A DNA stretch of 64,000 nt from Nepenthes gracilis (GCA_033239525.1 BSYO01000006.1:14461319-14525318), one strand, 5' to 3'; shown: positions 1 through 10,505, numbered from the stretch's first letter. Program-made: numbers and translations. The notes: generated by a model not told the origin, from the letters alone.

Positions 1-206
1 TCCGGATTTCGGAAGTAAAATGCCGGACCGGACTTGTTAAAGAAGTCCGGTCATTGCTTGGCGGAACATTGGGAAGGCGCAGCATTGAACGGCTGCACTT
101 CCCGATACGTATTGGAAAAACGGAATCAGCGTGGGAATGGAGGAGTATTTATGCCACCGTTGGAAAGTGGAGAAAAATAATAAGTGATGGCCACCTTCTC
201 ATGGCC

Positions 207-214
207 TATAAATA
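207..214 (+). promoter_or_regulatory. TATA box of the G1a 5' LTR
   Basis: TATAAATA in the context GGCCTATAAATAGAG. The same box lies at 5655 and at 54156 in other G1 LTRs. About 30 bp downstream begins a conserved stretch (ACCACTAGAAA) that would be the transcribed leader. By position it is the U3/R border promoter. Confidence 0.75.
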
Positions 215-769
215 GAGACAAAGAATTTTAGAATAAGGCACCACTAGAAACTATTGCTAAAGAAGGAGGCCGAAAGCTTAGACAAATTAGAAAGGAACTC
301 AGGCAAGATACTCACCCCTATTCCAAAAATGCATGCTTTATTTATGTTATTATGAAAATATTTAATATTCTCGTATGAACATGATTTTCTTTGTTAGCTC
401 CGAAATGCATGTTTAAATGAAATTCTGTTATGCATGATTTTTGATATTTCATCCACATTTGTCAAACCCAAAATTTGAAATTCAAGAAAATGAATTCGGC
501 GGCCTTAAAGAGAACGAAAAATGCACTCGGCCCTTAAGAATTAAGCACTCCGTCCTTTGTGGAATCAAAATGACCTCCGGCCCCTTTGATTAATACACTC
601 CCTCTTCTCAAAGAAGCCGGCCGTATGTTAAAAAAGAACTCCGGCATCTATGTCGAGTCCGGCCTTAAGGCTCCGTCCGTTGTGGAATTAAGATGAACTC
701 CGGCCCTTTTGAAATGTGTGCTCCGTCCACAGTAAAAATGCATTCCGGCCTTAAGTTTTGAAAAGCACT

Positions 770-1740
770 CCGTCCACTGTAAGAAATCCACTTCGTCTTA
801 TGAGCTCCGGATTTTCAAGGAAAATCCATTCCGTCCATTGGAGCTCCGTATTTTAAAGAAAACCACTCCGTCCATGTGAGCTCCGGATTTCAAAGAAAAT
901 CCACTCCGTCTTATAAGCTCTGGATTTTCAAGGAAAATCCATTCCGTCCATTAGAGCTCGGATTTTAAAGAAAACCACTCGTCCATGTGAGCCCGGATTT
1001 CAAAGAAATCCCTCCGTCTTATAAGCTCCGGATTTTCAAGGAAAATCCATTCCGTTCATCGAGCTCCGGATTTTAAAGAAAACCACTCCGTCCATGTGAG
1101 CCCCGGATTTCAAAGAAATCCACTCCGTCTTATAAGCTCCGGATTTTCAAGGAAAGTCCATTCCGTCCATTGAGCCCAGATTTTATAGCAAACCACTCCG
1201 TCCATTTGAGCTCCGGATTTCAAAGAAATCCACTCCGTCCTATGAGCTCCGGATTTTCAAAGAAATCCACTCCGTCCTATGAGCTCCGGATTTTCAAAGA
1301 AAATCCACTCCGTCCATTTGAGCTCCGGATTTTCAAAGAAAATCCACTCCGTCCATTTGAGCTCCGGATTTCAAAGAAATCCACTCCGTCTTATGAGCTC
1401 CGGATTTTCAAATAAAATCCACTCCGTCATATGAGCTCCGGATTTTCAAAGAAATCCACGCCGTCCTATGAGATCCGGATTTTCAAAGAAAATCCACTCC
1501 GTTCATTTGAGCTCCGGATTTCAAAGAAATCCACTCCGTCTTATGAACTCCGGATTTTCAAAGAAAATCCACTCCGTCATTTGAGCGCCGGATTTCAAAG
1601 AAATCCACTCCGTCCTATGGACTCCGGAAAATCCACTCCGTCCAATTGAGCTTCGGATTTTCAAAGAAAATTCACTTCGTCCCTTTTGGGCTCTGGATTT
1701 TAATGATAATCCACTCCGGTTTTTGAACTCCGGATTTCTG
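770..1740 (+). repeat. Hairpin minisatellite in the G1a 5' LTR
   Basis: About 25 tandem units of 36 and 39 bp, partly alternating as a 75-bp pair. Each reads roughly GAGCTCCGG, a stem-loop, then ACTCCGTCC. The core is an inverted repeat such as GGATTTTCAAAGAAAATCC (8-bp arms, 3-base loop) or the shorter GGATTTCAAAGAAATCC (7-bp arms). Because 36 and 39 are multiples of three and the units lack stops, the array gives open frames on both strands that are not genes. Outside the array the same CTCCGG words recur less regularly from about 500 to 2400. Confidence 0.9.
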
Positions 1741-2459
1741 TAAGACAAAAGCACTCCGTCCGTTTAGAGATCCGTCCAAGTCCTCCGTCCTTTAAAAAGA
1801 AAACGGCACTCCGTCCCTACTTAAAGAACTTCCGAACTTTTGAAGCATAATGAAATGTGCTCCGTCCTTCTTAAGAACGCCGGTTTGAACTAAAGAAATG
1901 AACTCCGGCCTGCGATTAAAGAAAACGAACTTCGGTTGAAGAAAATGACCTCCGGTATTGAAAGGCTTCGAACTCCGGCTTCTTCTTCATAAAATGAACT
2001 CCGGCCACTGTTGCATGAAATGAACTACGTTTTTGTACGAATTGAGCTCCGGTTTGAACTAAAGAAATGAACTCCGGCCTGCGATTAAAGAAAACGAACT
2101 TCGGTTGAAGAAAATGACCTCCGGTATTGAAAGGCTTCGAACTCCGGCTTCTTCTTCATAAAATGAACTCCGGCCACTGTTGCATGAAATGAACTACGTT
2201 TTTGTACGAATTGAGCTCCGGCTTGAATAAAGGAAACGAACTCCGGTTTTTGGACTATTGACAACGAACTTCGGTTTTTGACTAACGAATACGAACTCCG
2301 GTTTATGAATTTCGATCTTCCGTTTTCGGAAGATTTATGAACAAGAATTTCTTCGGTTTATTAAATAAGAACTTTGGATTATGTTTTGAAAGATGAACTT
2401 CGGCTTTTGATAAGATGATATGGACTTCAAATACTGAAGTTAAAGAACAAAGAACAAGG

Positions 2460-2795
2460 AAAATGTAAGAATACGGACAGCAAGTGGAACTCTTCCGACT
2501 TTTGATCTATGATGAATGGCCAATAAGAACACGAACCAAGAACCGAGTTTCCATTAAGCTTGCTGTTAAAGAATGGATGAAGGATATAGGAGTGACACTC
2601 GAGGATGCCTCTGGGCCACGGGAGGGGACCTTTGGTGGCACAAGAACTCGGACTATGGCCCCGTATGCCGGGTTAAAGGCATTACCTCCCGCCCGGGAGC
2701 ATAATGAGGACACGGCTTTAGGTTGTGGGGTAGCACACAACCCGTCCCTCGATGTTGTCCGCTCCCGTCCGGTCCCTAAAGATGATATGAATTCC
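2460..2795 (+). other. Conserved G1 LTR block
   Basis: A stretch of about 330 bp starting near TACGGACAGCAAGTGG that recurs at 7950-8280 (+), 34570-34890 (-), 51210-51530 (-) and 55520-55850 (+). It is far better conserved than the repeats next to it. It contains the hairpin CTCCCG-cc-CGGGAG near 2688-2701. Open frames cross it on both strands, but indels between copies break every frame, so it is more likely a cis element or structured RNA than a gene. Confidence 0.7.
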
Positions 2796-2924
2796 GAATG
2801 ATTTTGATAAAGACAAGACGAAAAGAACATGAACTAAAGAAAGAAATAATATAATGAATATTATGTTATATTATGATCTGTATTTCGATTATATGCTTAT
2901 GTTTTTCTACATGTGAGTATCCTG

Positions 2925-2996
2925 TTGGGCTTTGTAAGCTCACTCTTGCAAAAATTTCAGATGACAAGCTTATGGAGGACGAAGTCGAGTAGAGTC
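2925..2996 (+). other. LTR module with pyrimidine tract, CAG/ATGA and micro-ORF
   Basis: TTGGGCTTTGTAAGCTCACT is followed by TTGC, A-rich sequence and TTTCAG at 2955-2960, then ATGAC. The short frame after it ends in the codons for MEDEVE and a TAG stop. Equivalents lie at the same LTR position in G1b, G1d, J, G2a, G2b and H. It resembles a 3' splice site, but splicing is not shown. Confidence 0.45.
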
Positions 2997-3247
2997 CTAT
3001 GTTTATGCTGGCTGGAGCTGATTTTTGGAGTTTTGTTTATTTAGTTTGAGGAAACTTGTAATTTTATTTCCGCTGCTATTAAATGTAGTTTGTTTCCGTG
3101 ACATTTTTGGGACCTATGAAATTTCTAATATTTAGAATGCATCTCAGTGTTGTTGAAAAGAAAAGAAAAATTTTTATGCTCATAATTTTATTATATGAAT
3201 TAGTATTGACGACGGCTTTTGATGATATTAAAAGTCGGGTCGTCACA

Positions 3248-3784
3248 GTTTACTGCGATGCTTCGAAGGCTGGATTGGGCTGTGTTCTAATGCAACACGG
3301 TAGGGTAATTGCTTATGGTTCGCGACAGTTGAAGGACCATGAAAGGAATTATCCAACTCACGATCTAGAACTGGCCGCAGTGGTGTTTGCTTTAAAAATC
3401 TGGAGGCATTACTTATATGGAGAAAGATTCTTGGTTTACTCTGATCACAAGAGTCTAAAATATTTGTTCTCCCAGAAGGAGCTAAACATGAGACAGAGGC
3501 GATGGATTGAATTCCTGAAAGATTATGACTGTGAAATCCGTTATGAGCCAGGGAAGGCCAACGTGGTTGCTGACACATTAAGTAGGCAGCCTGGGATGCT
3601 AGCTAGAATGCAAGTTAAGCAGATGGAGATGCTGAATTGTCTCATGAACTATGATGTCCAGCGCTATGTACATGGGAAGCGGATGATTTTGGCGCATCTA
3701 CAAGTTCAGCCAGAATTGAGTAATGAGGTAAAAGGGTGTCAAACGAAGGACTCTTTTGGTAAAGATCATGGGCGAGCTGGATAA
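3248..3784 (+). pseudogene. pol: G1a RNase H domain and connection to integrase
   Basis: The frame starts with [18 protein letters not shown], the entry to a gypsy RNase H with its first catalytic Asp. [12 protein letters not shown] (Glu) and [17 protein letters not shown] (Asp) follow, then the region leading to the integrase zinc finger. The upstream part of the open frame (3098-3247) is LTR sequence fused by the internal deletion and is not part of the native protein. The frame is lost at about 3725-3784 by indels. The catalytic residues survive, but without reverse transcriptase the domain has no partner. Confidence 0.88.
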
Positions 3785-4642
3785 AGAATCTCAAGTGATT
3801 TTCAGATCTCGCGGATGGAGCTTTGAGATTTAGAAATCGGTTATGTGTGCCGACAATAAAGACTTAAAGGAGAAAATTCTTAAGGAAGCCCATCGATCCG
3901 TTATACGATCCACCCAGAGCCAATAAGATGCTTCAGGATTTGAAGAAAACATTTTGGTGGAGAAATATGAAAAGGGATATCGCATGCTTACGTGGAAAAA
4001 TGCCTTATCTCACAACAAGTAAAGGCTGAAAGAAAATCATGCAGGTTATTACAACCAATGCCATTACCAGGCTGGAAATGGGAGGATATAGCCATGGATT
4101 TTGTGACTGGCTTACCATTGACGCCAAAGAAACATGATGCTATTTGGGTGATTGTTGATCGGCTAACAAAGTCAGCCCACTTTCTAGCAATTCGGATGAC
4201 TTATCCTCTTGATAAATTGGCCCAGCTGTACGTGAACGAGATTGTCAGACTTCATGGTGTGCCTGTCTCTATTGTATCCGATAGAGACCCTCGTTTTGTT
4301 TCGCGATTCGAAAAGTCTACATCAAGAATCGTGCAGTCGAACTAAAATTTAGTCTTGCTTTTCATCCGCAAACCGACGGCGGTCGTTACGCGTACTATCC
4401 AGATTCTCGAGGATATGTTGAGGGCCTCGGTCTTGGAGATAAAAAGGACTTGGGATGATTCATTGGCTCTTGCCAAATTCGCTTATAACAATAGCTATCA
4501 GGCCAGCATTGGCATGGCTCCTTTGAGGCACTATATGGGAGAAAATGTAGGTCACCAATTCATTGGGAGGAACACGGAGATAGGAGGATTTTGGGTCAGG
4601 AGACATTATCAAGGAGTCTTAAAAGATAAAGATATTACATGA
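3785..4642 (+). pseudogene. pol: G1a integrase (zinc-finger region and D,D-35-E core), frameshifted
   Basis: The zinc-finger part (about 3880-4030) is broken by frameshifts and a stop. The core follows at about 4050-4340: WKWEDIAMDFVTGLP carries the first Asp and IVSDRDPRF the second. A frameshift near 4340-4390 destroys the segment holding the catalytic Glu, where the usual QSERT is replaced by unrelated codons. The downstream frame (4395-4642) recovers the LEDMLRASVLEIK and LAKFAYNNSYQASIGMAP segments. It cannot make active integrase. Confidence 0.85.
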
Positions 4643-4675
4643 AAATCTCGAGTAGCCGGAGCGAGACAAAGAGTT

Positions 4676-5137
4676 ATGCGAGATCGGAGAAGATCGGCAT
4701 TGATTTTCGAAAAGGGCGATTTTGTGTTTCTAAAAGTATCACCATCAAAGGGAAAATACAGATTCGGGGTAAAAGGAAAACTGAAGCCTCGTTTTATTGG
4801 GCCTTTTGAAATCCTGGAAAGGATTGGAGAAGTGGCTTACAAACTTGCACTGCCTCCCAACTTGGCTGATGTACATGATGTGTTTCATGTGTCTATGCTT
4901 CGAAAGTATGTCCATGATCCTACTCATGTGATTGAGTATGAACCTCTTACGGTCGACAAGGACTTATCCTATGTAGAAGAACCAGTGGAGATCTTGGATC
5001 GTAAGGAGCAGAGATTACGCACCAAATCAATCGCTCTAGTAAAGGTGCTCTCGAAGAATCATACACCGGAAGAGGCTACTTGGGAACGAGAGGAGGAGAT
5101 TCGGAACAAATACCCATCTTTATTTTCTCAAGGTTAG
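4676..5137 (+). pseudogene. pol: G1a integrase C-terminus plus chromodomain (intact segment)
   Basis: An uninterrupted 153-codon segment. The GPF/Y-type integrase C-terminus comes first ([20 protein letters not shown], then ALPPNLADVHDVFHVSMLRK). The chromodomain follows at about residues 100-150 (EEPVEILDRKEQRLRTKS, HTPEEATWEREEEI, KYPSLF) and then a stop. Chromodomains guide chromovirus integration toward particular chromatin. One usually aromatic position reads VLSKNH where G2-type copies typically have a Trp. The chromodomain ends about 35 bp before the polypurine tract, as in complete elements. Confidence 0.88.
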
Positions 5138-5169
5138 TGACTCTATTTAAAATTTCGAGGACGAAATTC

Positions 5170-5185
5170 TTATAAGTAGGGAGGT
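5170..5185 (+). other. Polypurine tract of G1a
   Basis: TTATAAGTAGGGAGGT directly before the TGTG that opens the 3' LTR. It is preceded by CGAGGACGAAATTC, which is conserved before the 3' LTRs of G1b and G2a. It primes plus-strand DNA synthesis. Confidence 0.8.
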
Positions 5186-5230
5186 TGTGCTGACCCAAAC
5201 ATTTGAATAAGAAAATATTAACCATTAGGT

Positions 5231-5252
5231 CCGGTCAACGCCCGTTGACCGG
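5231..5252. promoter_or_regulatory. Inverted W-box pair in G1 U3
   Basis: A perfect palindrome with arms CCGGTCAACG and CGTTGACCGG separated by two C bases. Each arm holds the W-box core TTGAC(C), the known binding site of plant WRKY factors. Similar pairs occur at 36026-36050, 36070-36090 and 53849-53868 in other G1 LTRs, always upstream of the TATA box. Confidence 0.6.
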
Positions 5253-5654
5253 AAATCTAAAAGTGAATGAAGTCCGAAATTTCATTGCTGTCGGATTTCC
5301 CTATGAAAATTCAGTCCGGATTAATTGTTGAAAATGCACTTCGGCTTCTTGAAGAAGAAACGCGCGTCGGTTTTGCTCGAAAGAAATCACTTGGTTTCAA
5401 GTAGCTTGATGCTAAAAACGCACCGGATTCTCGACGCGCCCGGATCACTCCGGATTTCGGAAGTAAAATGCCGGACCGGACTTGTTAAAGAAGTCCGGTC
5501 ATTGCTTGGCGGAACATTGGGAAGGCGCAGCATTGAACGGCTGCACTTCCCGATACGTATTGGAAAAACGGAATCAGCGTGGGAATGGAGGAGTATTTAT
5601 GCCACCGTTGGAAAGTGGAGAAAAATAATAAGTGATGGCCACCTTCTCATGGCC

Positions 5655-5662
5655 TATAAATA
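5655..5662 (+). promoter_or_regulatory. TATA box of the G1a 3' LTR
   Basis: TATAAATA in the same context as at 207. The leader after it contains AACTCAGGCAAGATACTC near 5745, a segment shared in form with the other LTR families here. Confidence 0.75.
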
Positions 5663-6219
5663 GAGACAAAGAATTTTAGAATAAGGCACCACTAGAAACT
5701 ATTGCTAAAGAAGGAGGCCGAAAGCTTAGACAAATTAGAAAGGAACTCAGGCAAGATACTCACCCCTATTCCAAAAATGCATGCTTTATTTATGTTATTA
5801 TGAAAATATTTAATATTCTGTATGAACATGATTTTACTGTTCGCTCCGAAATGCATGTTTAAATGAAATTCTGTTATGCATGATTTTTGATATTTCTGTC
5901 ACTGTTCTGTCAAACCCAAAATTTGAAATTCAAGAAAAATGAATTCGGCGTCCTTAAAGAGAACGAAAAATGCACTCCGGCCCTTAAGAATTAAGCACTG
6001 TCCCTTGTGGAATCAAAATGACCTCCGGCCCCTTTGATTAATACACTCCCTCTTCTCAAAGAAGCCGGCCGTATGTTCTGAAAAGAACTCCGGCTTACTG
6101 TAATCGAGTCCGGCCTTAAGGCTCCGTCCGTTGTGGAATTAAGATGAACTCCGGCCCTTTTGAAATGTGTGCTCCGTCCACAGTAAAAATGCATTCCGGC
6201 CTTAAGTTTTGAAAAGCAC

Positions 6220-7240
6220 TCCGTCCACTGTAAGAAATCCACTTCGTCTTATGAGCTCCGGATTTTCAAGGAAAATCCTTTCCGTCCATTGGAGCTCCGT
6301 ATTTTAAAGAAAACCACTCCGTCCATGTGAGCTCCGGATTTCAAAGAAAATCCACTCCGTCTTATAAGCTCTGGATTTTCAAGGAAAATCCATTCCGTCC
6401 ATTGGAGCTCCGGATTTTAAAGAAAACCACTCCGTCCATGTGAGCCCCGGATTTCAAAGAAATCCACTCCGTCTTATAAGCTCCGGATTTTCAAGGAAAA
6501 TCCATTCCGTTCATTGGAGCTCCGGATTTTAAAGAAAACCACTCCGTCCATGTGAGCCCCGGATTTCAAAGAAATCCACTCCGTCTTATAAGCTCCGGAT
6601 TTTGAAGGAAAGTCCATTCCGTCCATTGGAGCTCCGGATTTTATAGCAAACCACTCCGTCCATTTGAGCTCCGGATTTCAAAGAAATCCACTCCGTCCTA
6701 TGAGCTCCGGATTTTCAAAGAAATCCACTCCGTCCTATGAGCTCCGGATTTTCAAAGAAAATCCACTCCGTCCATTTGAGCTCCGGATTTCAAAGAAATC
6801 CACTCCGTCTTATGAGCTCCGGATTTTCAAAGAAAATCCACTCCGTCCATTTGAGCTCCGGATTTCAAAGAAATCCACTCCGTCTTATGAGCTCCGGATT
6901 TTCAAAGAAAATCCACTCCGTCATATGAGCTCCGGATTTTCAAAGAAATCCACGCCGTCCTATGAGATCCGGATTTTCAAAGAAAATCCACTCCGTTCAT
7001 TTGAGCTCCGGATTTCAAAGAAATCCACTCCGTCTTATGAACTCCGGATTTTCAAAGAAAATCCACTCCCGTCATTTGAGCGCGGATTTCAAAGAAATCC
7101 ACTCCGTCCTATGAACTCCGGAAAATCCACTCCGTCCAATTGAGCTTCGGATTTTCAAAGAAAATTCACTTCGTCCCTTTTGGGCTCTGGATTTTAATGA
7201 TAATCCACTCCGGTTTTTGAACTCCGGATTTCTGTAAGAC
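6220..7240 (+). repeat. Hairpin minisatellite in the G1a 3' LTR
   Basis: The same 36/39-bp units as at 770-1740, with cleaner alternation between 6660 and 7080. The unit order differs slightly from the left LTR (one fewer unit near 6780), so units have been gained or lost since insertion. Open frames through it, such as 6664-7143, repeat the peptide SSGFSKKSTPSYELRIFKEN and are a by-product of periodicity. Confidence 0.9.
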
Positions 7241-7929
7241 AAAAGCACTCCGTCCGTTTAGAGATCCGTCCAAGTCCTCCGTCCTTTAAAAAGAAAACGG
7301 CACTCCGTCCCTACTTAAAGAACTTCCGAACTTTTGAAGCATAATGAAATGTGCTCCGTCTTTCTTAAGAACGCCGGTTTGAACTAAAGAAATGAACTCC
7401 GGCCTGCGATTAAAGAAAACGAACTTGGTTGAAGAAAATGACCTCCGGTATTGAAAGGCTTGAACTCCGGCTTCTTCTTCATAAAATGAACTCCCGCCTT
7501 TATTTGCATGAAATGAACTACGTTTTTGTACGAATTGAGCTCGGTTTGAACTAAAGAAATGAACTCCGCCTGCGATTAAAGAAAACGAACTCGGTTGAAG
7601 AAAATGACCTCCGGTATTGAAAGGCTTGAACTCCGGCTTCTTCTTCATAAAATGAACTGCGCCCATTGTTGCATGAAATGAACTACGTTTTGTACGAATT
7701 GAGCTCCGGCTTGAATAAAGGAAACGAACTCCGGTTTTGGACTATTGACAACGAACCCGGTTTTGACTAACGAATACGAACTCCGGTTTATGAATTTCGA
7801 TCTTCCGTTTTGGAAGATTTATGAACAAGAATTTCTTGGTTTATTAAATAAGAACTTTGGATTATGTTTTGAAAGATGAACTTGGCTTTTGATAAGATGA
7901 TATGGACTTCAAATCATGAAGTTAAAGAA

Positions 7930-8285
7930 CAAAGAACAAGGAAAATGTAAGAATACGGACAGCAAGTGGAACTCTTCCGACTTTTGATCTATGATGAATG
8001 GCCAATAAGAACACGAACCAAGAACCGAGTTTCCATTAAGCTTGCTGTTAAAGAATGGATGAAGGATATAGGAGTGACACTCGAGGATGCCTCTGGGCCA
8101 CGGGAGGGGACCTTTTGGTGGCACAAGAACTGGACTATGGCCCGTATGCCGGGTTAAAGGCATTACCTCCCGCCCGGGAGCATAATGAGGGACACGGCTT
8201 TAGGTTGTGGGGTAGCACACAACCCGTCCTCGATGTTGTCCGCTCCCGTCCGGTCCCTAAAGATGATATGAATTCGAATGATTTT
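7930..8285 (+). other. Conserved G1 LTR block (3' LTR copy)
   Basis: Counterpart of 2460-2795. It differs by several one-base indels that shift all open frames, which argues against coding. The CTCCCG-cc-CGGGAG hairpin is retained near 8168-8181. Confidence 0.7.
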
Positions 8286-8726
8286 GATAAAGACAAGACG
8301 AAAAGAACATGAACTAAAGAAAGAAATAATATAATGAATATTATGTTATATTATGATCGTATTTCGATTATATGCTTATGTTTTTCTACATGTGAGTATC
8401 TGTTGGGCTTTGTAAGCTCACTCTTGCAAAAATTTCGGATGACAAGCTTATGGAGGACGAAGTCGAGTAGAGTCCTATGTTTATCTTTGGTGCGGAGCTG
8501 ATTTTGGAGTTTTGTTTATTTAGTTTGAGGAAACTTGTAATTTTATTTCCGCTGCTATTAAATGTAGTTTGTTTCCGTGACATTTTTGGGACCTATGAAA
8601 TTTCTAATATTTAGAATGCATCTCAGTGTTGTTGAAAAGAAAAGAAAAATTTTTATGCTCATAATTTTATTATATGAATTAGTATTGACGACGGCTTTTG
8701 ATGATATTAAAAGTCGGTCGTCCCCA

Positions 8727-9306
8727 GTGTTGGCGATGATCGAATGCTTGAAAGAAGACAAGTTGATGTTGCCTCAGACAAGATAAAGGGTGAAGTTAAC
8801 CTTGAGAGGTTGGTGTGAAAAAGAGTCATGGGTTTTGAGAATAAAGAGATATGGTAGGGAATGTTGTGAATTTTACATGGACGAAGATTTTGTTGTAAAG
8901 GGATTTCTAGGAGCATGCTTTACTTGGGATAGTTTAACCACATGATTAGGTTTTGCCCATGTTCCTTGGGATGGATAGTAAAGAGATCTCGTGCCTGGGA
9001 TCGAGGATTTTTCTTGATAGCACTAGTATAGAAGTGATGTCTATGGTGGGAGGCAAGGTTTCCATATCTTGATATTTAAGCATATGTATGATCTTGGGAT
9101 TTTATATTTGTATTTTGTTTGTGTTTCCTAAGTCTATCCATTATTGGAGGATCATATATTTTATATAAATTGCATAGGAATTTGTGATACTTTCTCGAGA
9201 TGTAAATAATATAAATGCATGTAAATCAAATTAGTTAGATCAATTTGACCATAATTAGTTGTTAAATTATAAGACAATCTTTGAGGATGTTTCTTAAAGG
9301 AGAGAG
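8727..9306 (+). pseudogene. Decayed 3' internal end of element J with polypurine tract
   Basis: No protein domain is recognisable. The last 40 bases read TTTGAGGATG, TTTCTTAAAGGAGAGAG and then TGTGAGG. That matches the polypurine tract and LTR junction of G2a with small deletions. I therefore read this stretch as what remains of the 3' end of a gypsy interior. Confidence 0.5.
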
Positions 9307-9439
9307 TGTGAGGTTTTGGATTTAAGAACTTGATAATAATGAGATGATTAGTATGCTAATGATCAATACTAGGCTTATGGAATGAATAAGGTTTGGTATC
9401 GGGAGAAAAATCGAGAAAATTTAGGTTTGTGCTGCTGAA

Positions 9440-9615
9440 GCGCTGCCAGCAGTCTTGCGCCTGCTGCGCGCTTGAGCCGTGGCTCGTGCACGATTTCCAG
9501 AACTGCCCCCACCTACTGGGCGCTCGAGCTGTGGCTCGAGTGCATTTTCCAGTAGCTCCCCCGCCCACTTGCTAGCCGCTCGAGGCATGCTCGAGCAGCA
9601 GGTGTAGTATAAATA
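9440..9615 (+). promoter_or_regulatory. GC-rich island plus TATA box of the J LTR
   Basis: A GC-rich stretch holding GGCTCGTGC, GCGCTCGAGC, GGCTCGAGTG and GCCGCTCGAGG is followed immediately by TATAAATA at 9608-9615. Comparable islands precede the TATA boxes of L, H and G2. The CTCGAG palindrome recurs. By position this is the LTR core promoter. Confidence 0.6.
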
Positions 9616-10008
9616 CGCGTCGTGCCTTCTCTCCTCTCATTTTTGCACGGGGCTAGGGTTTTAGAGAGAGAGAGGGTGCTGGTTTTAGAGAGAGAAGAAT
9701 GGAGATCGAGGCCCGGGAGTCCAAATCCGTCCGTGAGCAGGGTATAAAGGTGAAAGCACGCGTCGAAGCAAGTGTTCTCATACTCACTTATCGTTCTCTT
9801 TCGATGTTTTGTTTGATTTGAGTGGGTATTTTATGTCGATACCCATTATTCATGTAAGAATCTTGAAACCCATGAGTATGGATCCAAGAATATGTAGTTG
9901 TTTGTCTTGATCGTGTCCGATCCGCCCGGTTTGGTTTCACCGAAATCCTAACCCATGAAAATTGGGGATTTCCCGTCTCCAGCCCGTGTATCATGAAATT
10001 GACCCCAC

Positions 10009-10505
10009 AATGTGAATCCCCACGTCCCAATGATGCATATATATCGGTCGCGGGTTCGATTTCGCACGTTTTAACCCATTCGTGGTGTCTGAGACCTCTA
10101 AGTGGGCGCTGTTACTGTTCACCCGAGACTGAAGTTGGAAATTGCATGTTGTCACCTTCGTGAAATGTTGAAATGACCCTAGAATATGAATCCCCGTGTC
10201 CCAATTGTAGGTATATCGACCGGATGCCGGATCCCGCAAGATTTGACCCGTTCGTGGCATCCGGAAGCTTTAAAAGTTCCCCATTACCGTTCATCCAAAA
10301 ATGAATGGGAAGTGCATGCTTCCATCATCATGTTAAGTGAAATCGAACCCAAATGTGAAATCTCGTGTATCAATTGTATGTACGTGTCCACCGGACGTTC
10401 GATCTCTCAAGTAACGAACTGTTTATGGCGTCCGGATATTCAAAAGGAAATCTGATATGGTTCACCTGAAATGAAATGAGAAATGTATATGTTGTTCCCC
10501 CGTTA
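10009..10505 (+). repeat. Three degenerate ~170-bp tandem units in the J LTR
   Basis: Units start at 10009 (AATGTGAATCC), 10183 (AATATGAATCC) and 10352 (AATGTGAAATC). Shared landmarks are a CGTGTCCCAAT-like segment, CGTTCGTGGCGTCCGG-like and CCGTTCATC/CTGTTCACC segments, and a closing GAAATGCATGTTGT-like segment. The units are about 70-75 percent alike by eye. Confidence 0.7.

Larger units (their letters stand above)
1..3247 (+). repeat. 5' LTR of G1a (first ~265 bp outside the window)
   Basis: Base 1 corresponds to about 5451 of the right-hand LTR, and the two copies run parallel to 3247/8726. Inside are a TATA box near 207, a CTCCGG/CTCCGTCC repeat field (about 500-2400), a well conserved block (2460-2790) and a T-rich 3' part ending GTCGTCACA. 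Many differences from the 3' LTR are 1-2 base indels beside CG or CTG. Confidence 0.9.
1..8726 (+). mobile_element. G1a: internally deleted Ty3/gypsy chromovirus with both LTRs
   Basis: Two long direct repeats (1-3247, cut by the window start, and 5186-8726) flank only about 1.94 kb of internal DNA. That interior runs RNase H, integrase, chromodomain, polypurine tract. The primer-binding site, gag, protease and reverse transcriptase are missing: the left LTR ends in GTCGTCACA and passes straight into RNase H codons at 3248. The element could not move by itself. The outer left flank is outside the window, so the target-site duplication cannot be tested. Chromovirus assignment rests on the C-terminal chromodomain; the Tekay/Del clade is an inference from that and the very long LTRs. 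Confidence 0.88.
5186..8726 (+). repeat. 3' LTR of G1a, about 3.5 kb
   Basis: Starts TGTGCTGACCC after the polypurine tract and ends near GGTCGTCCCCA, where the left copy has GTCGTCACA. Order inside: inverted W-box pair (5231), promoter region with TATA (5655), CTCCGG word field and hairpin minisatellite (about 5960-7900), conserved block (7930-8280), CAG/ATGA module (8400-8470; the CAG is CGG here) and a T-rich tail. It is a full reference copy of the G1 LTR. Confidence 0.9.

Noticed and set aside
1170..1754. Open frames on both strands with repeated SSGFSKKSTPSYELRIFKEN-type peptides
   Set aside because: They are the 36/39-bp minisatellite read in frame. The period is a multiple of three and the unit has no stop; both strands are open and unit loss between LTRs is not codon-aware.
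2484..2801. A 105-codon frame in the conserved G1 block
   Set aside because: One-base indels between copies (for example 7966-8157) break it, and the opposite strand is equally open. Conservation is at the DNA level.
6664..7143. A 159-codon open frame that looks like a repetitive secreted protein
   Set aside because: Same minisatellite in the 3' LTR; no signal peptide, no homology and no conservation between LTR copies.
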